Source: Baylisascaris procyonis
Lineage: Eukaryota > Nematoda > Chromadorea > Rhabditida > Ascarididae
Direction of reading: 5' to 3'
Length of the DNA stretch: 64,000 bases
NCBI GenBank assembly: GCA_037389465.1
Contig: JAZARR010000179.1
Span: 2,018,501 to 2,082,500, forward strand
The notes under the pieces were generated by a model. The model ran no database searches, was not told where the DNA came from, and was given only the letters and a program-made list of their open reading frames with translations. Position 1 is the first letter of the stretch. Every line of letters starts with the position of its first letter. The position numbers were made by a program, and so were the translations under genes. This document shows, one piece after another, positions 14,796 to 27,395 of this stretch.

Positions 14796-16675
14796 ACTTT
14801 AATAAATAAGTATACAAGCAAAAATCTCTATTGTCAAACTGTTTTTTTATTTATTGTTTAAATAGAAATACTTGAAATTGAAGGAAAAACAGCTTTGGTG
14901 GATGATCCTCATCTAATAAAAAAGAGTTTTGAGATGAAAAGTTGTAATTTTGTAGTAAAAAACGAATCAAAGTTCAATTAAAGAAGAGTGTTCATCAATT
15001 GCACCTTCTCATCGATAAAGACAATGTTAAAGACAAAAATTTATTAGAACTTTGAAAAAAAACTACACATAAATCTAGCCGAACATACAGTAATAATTTT
15101 CGAAAAGAATAAAAAAAAATCCGATAGTTCCGAAAAGAAAACAGATGCTAAAGTCGATGGGCATCTATTGATCATCTAGCCACAAAGAAATGCGAATGAA
15201 ATTACTCATCTACAGTAGGTTTACGGAATAAAAACCCTCCCCATATCATACTTGAAAATAATAAACGCAAACCGATAAATGAAACGCATTTATAGGAAAT
15301 TTTAGGTTACCTTGTTTTAGCTAGATGGAGCGCTAATGAATCAATGACTACGATTTCAAGAACTCCTGCCATTATAAAGAGTAGAGTAAAAACAGAATTC
15401 TGTCATCGCCTCAACCCCTTTCTTCTACAATTCCTCTCTCCTCCTTTCGCCCCCCCCCCCACAGCTCTTACTCGTTTTTCGTGAACTCCGAAAAGCTCGA
15501 ACTGTCACCCTACCAGTATGTGTCTTTCAAATATTCACATTGCCATTAAGAATTCCTCAAAAACTATATAAATAAAGCGCCAGTGCTAATCACTTTGATA
15601 TCATATGGCGTATAATGAGCCTATGTTCATTTAAATATGGCACAAAAGCACATAAGAAAGAGAATATAAGACCTGTGCGGAGTGTCAAGGAGGGGTGCGG
15701 GGAACCGCGGGGAGGGAGAGGGGGGGAGGGATTATCGATATGGAAGTGTCCTGTTCTGTTTTTTGTCAGTCTCACTAATGAACGATGTTTGAAAAGGAGA
15801 TGCAAATTTCTTCAATCAATGCCTCCGAATGGGAGTAAAAAGAATAGCTGTGAAAAATATCAGAGAAGTATTTATCGCAATTTCTGTTCCCCTTGTTCAC
15901 ACCATTCGAGAAATAACTCTCTAATCATTCCTTGTCTCTCTCATTCCTTTCTCTCCTCTAAAGGTCTTTGCTAGACACATTTTAAGCCATACTAGCTAAA
16001 TCATCGAAAATATCAACAAAATACTGCTATATTCAAGCACAATAATTGATGACATAAGAGGAAGAAAAGAGAATCAACCTCAAAAGCTCATAATATTCTT
16101 CGGAAGACTTGTTCACAATAAATTAAAATATTGGTGAATTAAATTTCTCTAAAGGGAAAAATTCGCGCAATACGAACATTTATTTATAATGAATGACCCT
16201 CATGATAATATGCAAAAATTTTTGCATTTTTTCTTTTGACATCGAATAATAAATAAATTTCACGCAATTTAATTTGAATTTTATGTAATCATTCAATGTT
16301 GGCGAAAATCTTCCATTATTATCATTTGATGAAAAAAAAAAAAACTTTTCCTTAGAAATCAATCTTTCGCAGAGATAAAAGAATATTGTAAATGAACATC
16401 AAATAAGCTATTATATTCCATCGACTTCAATATTCCTTAGCAGTTTTCCTCCGCCTTACTCGTATAGCTACTGAATGCGTATCCTTTCTATCCCTTCACC
16501 TCCCTTCCCCTCCCCTCTCCTTCTGAAAAAAAGAAAACGACGAACTACAGCTAATTAATTGCTGTTAGGATACTATAATGAAACTGCAAATTGGATATCT
16601 AAGGATGGCGCGCAAAATTTCATTTATACCATTGGGGTTTTTCGAAAGCCAAGTTGTGCCTATTTATATCAGCCA

Positions 16676-16716
16676 ACCCCCCCCCCCGCCCTCTTACCAA
16701 TTGCCCCCCCTCCCCT
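16676..16716 (-). other. C-rich island, minus-strand G-quadruplex candidate
   Basis: The plus strand has C runs of about eleven, three, seven and four, giving four G runs on the minus strand with loops of various lengths. This meets the usual pattern for a quadruplex, although one loop is long. Confidence 0.45.
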
Positions 16717-17604
16717 AAATCCACGATTTTAGGTCACTTAATTTCCGCATTAGAAAGGAAAAGCGCTTTCAACGTGAAACTAGCTGAAAGCATAAACGAC
16801 GATTCAAAGTAGTCCAAATTTCTTAATCGAATTCATTCATTTGATCTAATTATTGCAGAACGAGTTGAGCGATGCACATTAAGACAATTTTGCCAACAAT
16901 CTTATTGAAGCATAAATTTTCAAAGAAATTTCTTCAGAAAGTTTGATAAATCAAAACTTCAGTTCACTAGCATAGTATTTCCTTCCTTCTTTTTTTCTTC
17001 TATTGCAATTGCAATGTATTTATTGCACTGCAAATTATAAATTTGTAAAAGCTAAAATTACAACCGATAAAATTTGTAATTTTTGTCACATCAATTCAAA
17101 TTTGATTTAAAAAAATTATTGCATAATCTTCATGAAATAATCAAATCATTTGCAAATGATATGTTGCAACAATGTTACATTTTAAATTAAATAAGTTAAT
17201 TAAGGCTTTTCATTCATTTGAACGAAACGGGAAAAAAAAACTTATAGATTTTTCCAACAACATGATTTTTTCAGCTTTACAAATTGCCTTTTAATTTTGA
17301 TGACTTATAGATATTATTGGCTGCAAGCCAAATGTAGTACAGTACACACAAATTACAACAACAACAATTGCATAGAACTTAAATATGCTATCTACTAATG
17401 AGCTAGAGCATTCAAATATTTATTATCTCGAAAAAAATTGTCGCTACTCACTTTCAGTTCAAGTTTTATTTTTTATTTGATTACTGATGGAGCATTTGAA
17501 GTCTTTTTTCTTTTTTTTCCACCCTTTCCCCTATGGGAAAATTTATTTGAGAGTGTTCATTTGTGGATATTGGAAGTGTACTATCTACATATAGTATAGG
17601 TGAT

Positions 17605-17722
17605 GGACAATTTTTACCATACACTTGGTAAAGTTGGTAAAGTTGGATGGCTGTATACTGTAAGGTTGGTATACAGCCGTCCAACTTTACCAACTTTACC
17701 AAGTGCATGGTAAAAATTGTCC
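17605..17722. repeat. long foldback (inverted repeat), 54-bp arms
   Basis: The left arm at 17605-17658 starts GGACAATTTTTACC and ends GGCTGTATAC. The right arm at 17669-17722 is its reverse complement except at two positions, each of which gives a G-U pair in one RNA orientation. The loop is ten bases (TGTAAGGTTG). Each arm carries an internal tandem GGTAAAGTTGGTAAAGTTGG. A third partial copy follows at 17727-17757 in the same orientation as the left arm plus loop. It could be a foldback transposon remnant, a hairpin RNA precursor or a recent inverted duplication. Short reading frames across it only reflect the repeat. Confidence 0.95.
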
Positions 17723-17726
17723 TTCA

Positions 17727-17757
17727 AGTTGGACGGCTGTACACTGTAAGGTTGGTT
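17727..17757 (+). repeat. third partial copy of foldback arm plus loop
   Basis: AGTTGGACGGCTGTACACTG followed by TAAGGTTGGT repeats 17641-17670 with two substitutions. It lies five bases beyond the foldback, so the locus has both inverted and direct copies of one unit. Confidence 0.9.
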
Positions 17758-18426
17758 TTTGCACAAATAGCGAAGAAAATAGAAAAATACTGGGCACATT
17801 TAAAGGCTATCATTTAAAGAACTCGAATACTGATAGAGAATAAGTTGAAGTCTTCAAGCATCAATATAGAAATTTAGAACCCAATGAATTCCTAGAGTGC
17901 CTATACATATAGCCTCATTAAAATTGGAATATTTTCGAGGAAAACCGATAAGAAAATTGCTCAACAAAAAAATTTTTTGCGGAAAAATTTCCGAAAAAGT
18001 TAACTTAAAAAGTTAAAAATAGCCATATGAAATCGATTTTTCCACTTTGTTAGCGAAGTTTTTTTCAATAAAATGTACTATCAAGTAACAATACTATTTA
18101 ACAATACTATCAAGTAAGCAGCATAATTTTAGCAGTAATCAGTAAATATGTAAGAACGCGCCTATTCTAAAATCTTTTCTACCTTTAGCAGTATAGTCAC
18201 TATAAAAGAAGTGAATTCACTAGAAGACGAAAAAATTTGAGGCGACCGAAACGCATTGTTAGGTGTTAAATATAGCAAACAAATGTGTTATTTTAACATG
18301 ACCCTTTGTTATTCAGCATATCTCATGTCTAGATGAATTAGCACGTACTCCACCTATAAGTAATTTTTAGAGAGCAAGTTGTTGAATTAAATTCTGAACA
18401 AGACAATGTTACATGAAATCTCTTAA
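17758..18426. other. non-coding stretch
   Basis: AT-rich with a short direct repeat (CAATACTATTTAACAATACT near 18089-18108). It lies downstream, on the minus strand, of the 18582 splice donor, so it is probably intron. I see no exon in it. Confidence 0.5.
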
Positions 18427-18550
18427 ATAATTGCAACGAATATCGAAGATATTTGCAATAAATAGAAAAAAATAATTGCAAGAAATATATAAATATTTGC
18501 AAATAAATGCATAAAATAATTGCAACAAATATCTAAGATATTCATTTCGC
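18427..18550. repeat. three-copy tandem repeat inside an intron
   Basis: Three imperfect copies of about 45 bp start with ATAATTGCAA at 18427, 18472 and 18516. On the minus strand the array begins about 30 bases past the splice donor that ends the exon at 18582. It extends the open frame beyond the donor with Phe/Ile-rich residues that do not look like protein. Confidence 0.75.
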
Positions 18551-18581
18551 AAAATATTATTGCAGAATAAATTGCACTAAC

Positions 18582-18962
18582 CTTTGCTCCATTGATGAGA
18601 AAAATTCTATCAGCACTACGTTGTCGATGTTTTTCAGATTGTATAATCGCTTGTAATTCACCGCATTCGTTGAGTGTATTGTAGCAAACAGCTGGTGTTG
18701 CACTAGCACGTCGTCGTTGTCGTGGTGTTGTTAGCGGTGATCGTGAATGACGTTTATTATGTGAATGATCAATCGCACTCTTTCGAAACGGTACCAAACT
18801 ATTTAAAAATGATCCACTTCGGCGATGAATCGATTTCGAGAGTCGTTTTGTCCATGTGAGATGTTGATGTTCATCTGCATCCACATCACGAACAACAATA
18901 ATCGTTGGTGGATTATTATCAGAAAGTTGAAGAGTTTTCTGCATACTTGCTTCGATTGGCAT
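18582..18962 (-). CDS. likely first coding exon of an unidentified basic, Ser/Arg-rich protein
   Basis: The exon encodes 127 residues from an ATG at 18962 and ends in phase 0 at GCAAAG followed by the donor GTTAGT. An in-frame TAA lies eight codons upstream with no AG acceptor between, so the ATG is probably the true start. A less likely alternative is an acceptor after ATGCAG near 18938, which would make this an internal exon. The residues are hydrophilic: a hydrophobic-acidic start (PTIIVVRDVDADE at 19-31), then a basic region with HRRSGSFLNSLVPF (46-59) and RQRRRASATP (81-90). The latter holds RRAS, a consensus for protein kinase A-type kinases. There is no signal peptide or membrane segment. 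I do not recognise the family. Codon use is less AT-biased than the flanks, which supports coding. The next exon has not been found within the 18 kb downstream. Confidence 0.75.
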
Positions 18963-21208
18963 CGTCGTTTGATGAAAATTTTTTTACTCTCTCACTTCTT
19001 CAAAAGAACATCCTTCGTTCGATTCCTCAATATAACGTAATCGTTTGACGTTATGATTATTAATTAAGAAAAGCGTAAAAAATTATACGAATAAAAGAAT
19101 TGGAAATGAAATTTATGAAAAGAAGCGTTAAAATAAGGGCGAGAATTGATAAATTAGCATAAATATAGAAAATAAAGAAATGAAATTTGCTAAAGCTCAA
19201 TAAAAATTGGACCTATGATAGATAAATATTGTCTATGAACAAAATACTTATAGATGCATGAAGACAATTTAACATAAATTAGAAAACAGTGAATCAAAAT
19301 ATTTACTTAATAGACTATTCAATCGTGAAAAGAATTTCTGAAAAGAAAAAGTTTCTCGGAGAAAAAATTATTGATTTCTGAATTGTTGGATGGGAAAATG
19401 CTTTTTTTTCTGAATTTTCGAATGATCTAGAATTTCTGCGAAAAATGCCTTCATATAAAATTGAATTTAATGTTATTTAGACATAGCATAGAAATTTCTA
19501 AGTTAATTACTAACGCAGCAAATTTAGTAGAATATCAGAGAGATGCTATAAAAAGTATACTAAAATATGTTATTCAATAAATTAGGATATGGTCATTAAA
19601 AGAAATATTTCAGGCAGTTGAAACTGCACGAGCATATGAAATTTTTTCCAGAAACATTTTCCAGAAATTTTCTAGAAACAGAAAAATTTCTCATTCTAGA
19701 AACCTGATCAAAATATAAAAGAAAACTAAAGTGAACGTGCCAGTTAAAATTACACATAGTAGAAAATCAAATCAAGATAAAATTCTTGCATTCTAATAAA
19801 AGAAATGGAAAATGCGCTAGACAACATAGGATGAAGAGGAAACATTGAAATTGAAAGATTAAAGAAAAGAAAGTTAGTTTTTAATCATTCGAATATCATT
19901 AATCACCTGTTAAGGTTTAAAAAAAAGTCGAGTATTGAATCAAAAATACGAATTGAAATCGGATTAAAATTAGATAACGAGAACTCGATTCTATTTCAAA
20001 AACTCGTTGGAACGACCTAATTTGTAGAAGTGAAGGTGCACATTGTAATTGTGGAACAGCTGCTTTACTTATACTTTCTATAGATGTATTACGCATAAGA
20101 GTCATAAACCATACAGATGAATGCGGCATATTATATAGATGATTATTTACAGAAAAAAAAAAATTGGAGAAATGAATTAAAGACCTCTAAAAATGTGTTA
20201 ATGATGTTAATGCAAATGCAGAAATAGACAGCGGAAAGCGTTTGAAGAGGGTTGACGATTGGCACGAGTGTACGTATTATTTAAGATCGCCGGAAGAGCG
20301 TGTGGTGTAACGATTGAAGAGAGGCGCATAACCCGCAAGACCGGTTATGAATGCTGTGCCATAACAACAACGTTGAAACCAACATTACTTCAGCAATTAG
20401 TGATTCTGATCTCAACATATCAAATTGTCATTGTTGAGTAAATCAATAGTCATTTCCATAATAGATGTTTGTTCTTTGAATATTAGGATATTATAAATGA
20501 GGGATTGCGGGTCATGCCTCCCTTTAGATAGAAATGAGGATTTATTCATTAACGGGGAGAGGAGGGGAGGGAGAGGAAGAGAAGAGAGGTGGGAGCATGA
20601 AGGTAGGAAACGATGAAAAACATGAATTTCAGAACCCGTCGTTGGCAGATTCGACTATCGCTGCTACCTGGAGTTAAGCTAAGTTACCTAAATTCTCTGC
20701 CGGAAATGCTCATTTTTTGGGACAGCCACAAAACATTAAAATTGAAGTAATCAAATGACAATAATAAAATGCATCTCAAGAATATGCACTCTCTTAAATA
20801 AAACGCACAAATCTTTTCTTCTTACTAAATATGGAAGGCGAAAGAGGGAGGAACATATTTGAATCTTTCTTTTATTAAAGTACAATACCTTATTTACCGT
20901 TCCTTTCCAATCGAATTAAAACGGTAATCAAATAGCTTGACAGTGATAGAGAAAAATATCTTCCATAAAAGAAATAAGTTTCATGCTGATCAATATTTTC
21001 ATCCTATATTTAATTTATTTATTTACCTTTCAAGTTGCAACATTTATGAAAAAATAATCTACTAATGTACTGTAGTATTACGGTAATACTAGCAGTAAAA
21101 CGGTAGTAAATTTCAGGATTATGATAAAACTCGATGGAAAAATTTAAGAAAAAGCACTCAAAATTAAGATGACAGGAATGAGAAAATATATGCGTATATA
21201 TTAAGCAT

Positions 21209-21210
<2 letters not shown>
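18963..21210. other. upstream flank of the 18962 exon, no firm gene
   Basis: A minus-strand open frame at 20129-19917 starts with ATG after an in-frame stop and begins with a protein-like stretch (MPHSSVWFMTLMRN). The only nearby donor (ATTAG then GTCGTT) is poor, so I do not call it an exon. A moderately GC-rich patch at 20230-20360 lies about 1.3 kb upstream of the ATG and could hold a promoter or 5' untranslated exon of the minus-strand gene. A purine-rich island occupies about 20550-20592. Confidence 0.35.

Positions 21211-21274
<64 letters not shown>
21211..21274. repeat. (AT)n microsatellite
   Basis: Perfect AT dinucleotide tract of 64 bases. Confidence 0.98.
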
Positions 21275-21277
<3 letters not shown>

Positions 21278-22415
21278 ACAAGAAAGTCATATGACAAAAC
21301 GTTAATTAATCTATGAAACTTTCACCCTCTCCATATATAATCTTAAAGAATGACATTTCGTTTATTTGAAAATGAGTGTAAATTACTGCAAGATGAATCA
21401 TTGTAATAATAAAAGAACTTTTAAAAACTAATTCTCAAAACAACATCTCACAACTAAAAATAGATGAACATCTAAAAATTTCATTCTTTTTTCAAATTTT
21501 TTTCATTTCAAAACATGAATTTTTATTTCATTGGAAAAATTTGAGAAAATAATTTCAAAATTTTTTCATCACTTTTGAATAGAAAATTTTCACAGAAATT
21601 TCTTCAAAAATAATGTTCCTATTATCTTCTTAATCGACCTCATAATTGAAACTCTTAAATGAAAACCTATTTTTGAATTAGAATAAAATGGAAAAAAATC
21701 AAAATGAAAAAGAACGAAAAAGAAAATTATTAAGGGATCAAAGAAGAAATCGCCAAAAAATATAATTAACAGCGTAGAAAAAATTTTTCTATCGACGCAT
21801 ACATTGCGAAATTTTAACAAACAAAGTTTATGAATTTCTCCATCACTCAGCGGAAGCTGAAGATTGAATGACATCAAAGCGTAACTGGTTGCTGAATTAT
21901 AGGTAAATTTAATTAAAGTGAATTTCTCAAATAACAACTCTTAATGTCTGAATTAAATGACAAAGAATTACATCAAAGATTTACGAATCTGTTTATCATA
22001 GAGTACAAATCTTTGAAGAGAAAAACAAACGAATATGAATTCATTTCAACAGGCAAAAAAAATTCCATCTATGAGGCATATTGCGATAGATTCTTATTGC
22101 GGAGTTAAATTGTTTAGACGGCACAATGATATATTATGGAATAAGTGGAACAGCATACCATACCGGCAAACCAATTATTCGATTTTCTGCCGCAAGACCG
22201 ATTAATATAATCGTTTTGATCTTCACTAAGCACCGCACTGAAACAAATCCTCCCCCCCCCCCACCCTCTATAAATATCTAAGGAGGAAGGACAGAAAAGA
22301 GGAAGAGGATGGCAAAATATTAGCCTTTCTTTTAATATAAAAATCTAATGAGTAGCAAAAAGATTCATATTATAAATATGAACTGAAATAGACTGGGAAA
22401 CGCGTTAGAACGATT

Positions 22416-22435
22416 GGCACGACATGTGCTCTTGT
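22416..22435 (+). repeat. copy of the GGCACAATATGCG-core dispersed repeat
   Basis: GGCACGACATGTGCTCTTGT matches the core at 15 or more of 20 positions. It is preceded by a GGGAAACGCGTTAGAACGAT flank. Confidence 0.5.
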
Positions 22436-24463
22436 AATCCTTTCATCTGATCAATCAGTTTTATAGCTTAGGTATTAACAGTAAAAAACGGAAAAAACTT
22501 TGACTTTCCGACCCACCCAATTATTCGCCCAAATCTCCCACAAAAAAAAAAACCATTTTCTTTGACTTTACTATCGCGAATGGAAGGTCCGACTTATATG
22601 AAATGCATGCAACTTGGCAGCACTTTTAAATATCCACAACCGTTTTGAACTTGATGGATGAGGGTAGAGATCATTCTACAGGATAGAACATCGATCGGAC
22701 GATGCACTTTATCACTAAGCTGCCTAAGTGAATTAATGCTTTATAGATCGTTTGATGCATTTACAAGTGCTATAGTTTTTTGTTTTTTTTTTTGGTTTGA
22801 GACTAATCTGAAGCCATACAACTCTTTATAACTTTTAAATTGAGTGATTGATGCTCATACCACCCTCGCGGTTGCCAACAATGAGGCACATATTCATTTT
22901 CAAACGGCCACCACCCACGTGGTGCTATCACATTGTGATGCCACACCTGTGCACGTGGTTGCAAACGCATTTAACTTTGCAGCGATATTGGAGTTTTGGA
23001 ACAGGATTTCATGCTTGCATATTCATATGTTTACGCGAGCCTATTTAATAACAAAAACTATAATGCATAAAACAGATGGTATAAAATTTGTATGCTATAG
23101 ACTCATATTCAGTTAACGCTGATACAGCAATCATGCTCCACCCTTCCCTCCCTTCCCTTCCATCCACAACTTCCCTTCATCCTCCTGCATCTAAGATAAA
23201 GTCGTCTCTACTCTTCGTCTTTTGGACGAATTCCCAGTGTCTAATAGGCCTGATCATGCAAGCCTTATTTGAAAATAATTTTGCCTTCCGGTTGATCACT
23301 CACATATTGTTACAAATACTGCTTAAAGGAAGTGCAAAAGTAGATAAAAAGCATTTGCTGACTTGAATAGCTAGTACAACGCAAGTAATTGAGTTGCTTA
23401 TAATAGCTTCACAAACTTGTATGAAGAATGCAATTCTCATAAGGTGAAAAGAGGCTATCACTATTATTCCTCCCATTGCATGCTCATCTCCTCGTCGTTG
23501 CAACTACTATCTGCAATTAGTTTACAATTAAAGTTGATCCCTAGACGTTAATTTAAATTGTACAATTCGCAACTCATTTGCAATATATAACTATAGAAAA
23601 TGGATTTAGATCAGGCAGTACTGTATAAAATAGAATAAGAATTAAACTCCTGTGCAATTAAACGCTGAGTTCTATGAATGGTTTGAAAAAAATTAATTTA
23701 AAAAAAAGAATTAATTAGATGGTGAAAAGTATTGTAGAAAAATTGAAAAAAAAAATCCAAAAATGGCAGTTCGACTTGAGTACCAATAAACACCTAATGT
23801 TGCTAGTTTCAATAGTAATTTCCATCGAAACAAATGCAGAAATTCTGATAAAACAATGACAATGAACGTAACGAATAAATCGTTTAATAAATAAAAATTT
23901 TCCGCATTCTATACAATCCGATAGGTGGCATTTATAATTCAGGATACGATATAATGGTAAACAAAAATAAATAAAATAAAAAAAAAAATTCATAAACTTA
24001 ATGCAGTATCATATATGAATTTGCATTTCTTCTGGAATAATTAAAACTTCTAATGAGTCCATCAAAAATAAAACTATTAAAACTTCCTTAAAACGATGGA
24101 GTGAAACACCACGACACGCGCTGAACAACATGAAACGAACAACAATGTTTTAATCCTGCTTAATGAACATCAACCGCAAATTTAGTGCATTATATGCGAT
24201 GCATTTACGTTATCTTACAACTGATGACAATATTGTTTAATTAAGCATTACTACATGTTTACAGTTGAATATTTTACTTAGTAACTATACAAGAATGATT
24301 GCTTACGACTAAGTAATTACACTTAAAAGAAGCAGATAAATACGTGGAAAAAAAAGATGGACAATAGCAAGAAGGATTTGCTAAAGACTCAGATATCGAA
24401 AGAATTATCGATATTTAATGCTGGAAAATATTTTAAAAAATAGAGAAGCATGCCACAGAAATT

Positions 24464-24483
24464 GGCACAATATGAGCTCTTGT
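24464..24483 (+). repeat. copy of the GGCACAATATGCG-core dispersed repeat
   Basis: GGCACAATATGAGCTCTTGT is preceded by GAGAAGCATGCCACAG. This flank is shared with the copy at 61338 (ACACACCACAGGAGCT), so the repeat is longer than its 20-base core. Confidence 0.6.
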
Positions 24484-24646
24484 AGTTCAACTCAACAAGC
24501 GAACATGTTTCATAGGCTGCGCAAAGAAAACGCTAGAATGTACACAGCAATGAATTCAAAAGTTATTGATCTAATTACACGAAGAAATCTTTCATAGCTG
24601 TTTCACTTTCATAGTGGGGCCGACGTAAATGAAGCGCGGATCGGGG

Positions 24647-24649
<3 letters not shown>

Positions 24650-24724
<75 letters not shown>
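24650..24724. repeat. (TA)n microsatellite
   Basis: Perfect TA dinucleotide tract of 75 bases, preceded by the GC-rich run GAAGCGCGGATCGGGGG. Confidence 0.98.
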
Positions 24725-24726
<2 letters not shown>

Positions 24727-25139
24727 AATTTTTAAGCACCTTTAATTTTTAACAACTGCCGAACTTAAGTTGGAAGCTGACTTATATAGATCAGCTCGAA
24801 AGTTGATTACAGAAAGCTTTTCTATGGTCCTCATCAAATCCTCAAGTATCATAACTGCTTACCGAGTCGAAATTACGGGACAAACAGATAGGCGAACACG
24901 TAAACGGGACAGACATGATCCTTTGTAATGCCTTTTTTGCAAGTTTGCACTTTCAGGTTTTTACTGAAATAAAAACTTCCGAAAGTGCATAAAAATAAAC
25001 GCGGAAGTAAAAGCATTCAGCATGATGAAAGTTTATAAGTTCTTGTAAATTCTATGGAAAATATATAGCCAATTTCGTACCATAAACATTTTTACAAAAT
25101 TTGTTTCAGATAGCCAATTATCGAAGAGAGTGTATAAAC

Positions 25140-25200
25140 TTGTATGCGCATGTCTGTCTGTCTGTCTGTTTGTCTCCAGTTGTTGCATGTGGAAAGTATA
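25140..25200 (-). repeat. CAGA-rich dispersed repeat copy with (TCTG)n
   Basis: The plus strand reads TGTCTGTCTGTCTGTCTG, which is CAGA on the minus strand, next to a GTATGCGCA block. The order is that of the dispersed family, in reverse orientation. Confidence 0.6.
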
Positions 25201-25376
25201 CGAAGCCACAACGATGAAATATGGCATACGTAATCTACGCTGGAGCAATCACCACCATCTTTTCCTCACTCCGAAATGATCATCTTCTGAGTCACGCAAC
25301 AAAACAGCTAATTTTTCAAGTGCAAATTCTATTGCACAACGATCGGAGTTTTAAATATCTATATAGCCCTGAAGAA

Positions 25377-25400
25377 CTAAAAAGCGCATATTGTGTCAGC
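25377..25400 (-). repeat. copy of the GGCACAATATGCG-core dispersed repeat
   Basis: On the minus strand the sequence is GCTGACACAATATGCGCTTT, nearly identical to the best copy at 61338-61357. Confidence 0.6.
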
Positions 25401-26412
25401 CTTATAGGGATGCCTTCACACATTAGACCAGAGAGTAGGCAATCTTCTCGAGCATACGAAATTCTGACAATGCATTTGGGGCACAATGAGCAAATGCAGG
25501 TTGCCTCGAATATGCAACGACTTGATATGAAAGATTCATATTAAGACGGAGCCAAAAAAAAAACTTTCATATGGGTAAGTGCCAGAAATTCTGCAAAGAA
25601 AGTATCAGTTTGAACGAGAATGGAACCGTGACCTCCCTAGCCCCTTCCTTCTGGATCTCCGCACCCCCTTCCCCAATATCCTTCCCACAATGAATTTTGA
25701 GAATACAAATCCTCTCCCTCTCCGAGGAACCGCGATCATGAAAAGCTTCCTTCCTGCGGGGTAACATGATTAGTCACATATATCGAGACATTTATGAGAA
25801 ATCAATTGAAAGACATAAAACTTTCCATCATACTGCCGATAAATAACCAAGACACCACAATTCCGATTTCAAAAAAATTAGAATAACTTGGATCAAAATA
25901 TTTCTCTCAGTTCAAACATTCTTCTGATTACGAGTGTTCCCTCTCCCTCCCCCTCCCCCTTCTTCTCTCATTTCCTCACCTCCTCGCAATGGTTGTGCAT
26001 TGCAGTATCAGCATCAATCGCCACCACTCGCATAAGTCCTGCACACAACTTAGAGCGGCGACAAATTCAATAACGTCGACCCTCATTCATGACGACGGCG
26101 CCTATAGATGGCGCATAGACAGTTGCAATTCTCTGATTTAAGTTGAAGAAATTAAAAAGTTTCTCCATTTTATAATTTTTGACTTTTGAACCTGAAAATC
26201 GGTCGGTGGCAGAGCAGCACAGCAATAATGGTTATTTAATAAAAAGCCCAAATCTGCTCCCCGTTATTTAGACTTCAAACAGCAACAAAGTAAACATACA
26301 AGTGCAATCTTAGTTACAAAAAGCGCACTTACGATCATACAAACGCTAAAAATTTTTTAAATGCGGGCGCCTCGAATTAAGAAGTGATGAAAAATTGAAT
26401 GAATGAAAACAG

Positions 26413-26434
26413 TGGGGATGGGGGTGGGGGGGAG
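26413..26434 (+). other. G-rich island, G-quadruplex candidate
   Basis: Runs of four, five and seven G, with the seven-G run able to be split in two, are separated by AT and T. Short loops favour folding. Confidence 0.5.
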
Positions 26435-27344
26435 GATGAAAGAATAAAGAAAGGAAGCGGAGGGAAATGAAAGACGATTAAAGAAAATAGAAGTGGATAT
26501 GCAAGAAGGATAGAGGGATATCAGGATGCAATGCGATTTCATTGTTGTCGAAGAGAATTCGTTATGCGCACAAATGTATTGATTCGAAATCAGCGCAGCA
26601 CAACGACACAATGTCGATGAAAAAGTGTAAAAGGGAAAAAAAACCAACCCATTTCCGCCCATTATTGCAAAGTATTTCAATTTTGGGATTATTCCTTTTC
26701 ATTTATGCGAATCCGTAGAAATTTCTGGATAAAATGGATCAAGAAATTAAAGTCCGAATGAACGGTGGGACAATTGTTACTGGTAAGCAGAAAAACAATA
26801 AAGGATAATTTAATGTTTACGCACCAAAGACTTTAATATTGGAAAGGTAACCTTAGAAGGTGGGAAATATTCGACAGCCGAATACAATAATTTTATTAAA
26901 ATCATTCTGCGAAAATACTTAAAGAAGGATAATATAACAATATGGATAACTAAATGAGAAGCATGCGAATAATCGATTAGGATGCCAATTGCTCAGTCAA
27001 ACACAGCGGAAAATGGAGAAGCATACCAAATGAGAACGTCATGATATTCGTCTTTGTTTATCAAAAAAAGTTAGACCAGCCGGGCGCATAAATTAACGAA
27101 AAGAACTGGAAACGCCTAATAATGCGCGATTGCAAAAATCTTGAAATAAAAAGTTTCTCGATCATACCCAAAAAGATATCACAGCAAATTTGATAGACAA
27201 ATTTTAAGCTATAATAATTCATACAGAAATAAGTGAATGCAATGAAATTTAAAATGAGTTTATTATATAAAGTTGGATTAAACATGAATAACATAGGTGA
27301 ACTTCCGTCATTGGGATTTTATAATTGAAAAAATGAAATCATTT

Positions 27345-27395
27345 TGGCAGACAAACAGACACAGACAGACACGATGATATGATGCCGACATCAGA
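27345..27395 (+). repeat. CAGA-rich dispersed repeat copy
   Basis: GGCAGACAAACAGACACAGA leads to CAGACACGATGATATGATG. The GGCAGACA start matches the copy at 34597. Confidence 0.6.

Larger units (their letters stand above)
11717..17604. other. non-coding stretch, about 5.9 kb, with pyrimidine islands
   Basis: No supported gene. Structure seen: a G-rich island at 12335-12354, a CAGACAGA run near 13061-13080, a C-rich island at 14046-14092, a TAAAA microsatellite, a cluster of CGTTAC/GTAACG words at 14575-14740, and further C-rich islands at 15430-15462 and 16676-16716. The sequence around 13001-13030 (GCGATCTAGTCTCTTGGG) echoes AGCAGCTAGTCTCTTTGAG near 11696. Confidence 0.5.
21275..24649. other. 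non-coding stretch, about 3.4 kb
   Basis: No supported gene. A plus-strand open frame at 22844-23116 crosses a slightly GC-richer patch but has no convincing acceptor or donor. C-rich islands are at 22248-22266 and 23138-23190. Two copies of the GGCACAATATGCG-core repeat are at 22416 and 24464. Confidence 0.5.

Noticed and set aside
19917..20129. Alternative first exon of the minus-strand gene (MPHSSVWFMT...)
   Set aside because: It has an ATG after a stop and a protein-like start, but the only donor (GTCGTT) is poor and no transcript evidence is available.
25221..25544. 107-codon plus-strand frame
   Set aside because: It overlaps a copy of the GGCACAATATGCG-core repeat and has no splice support.
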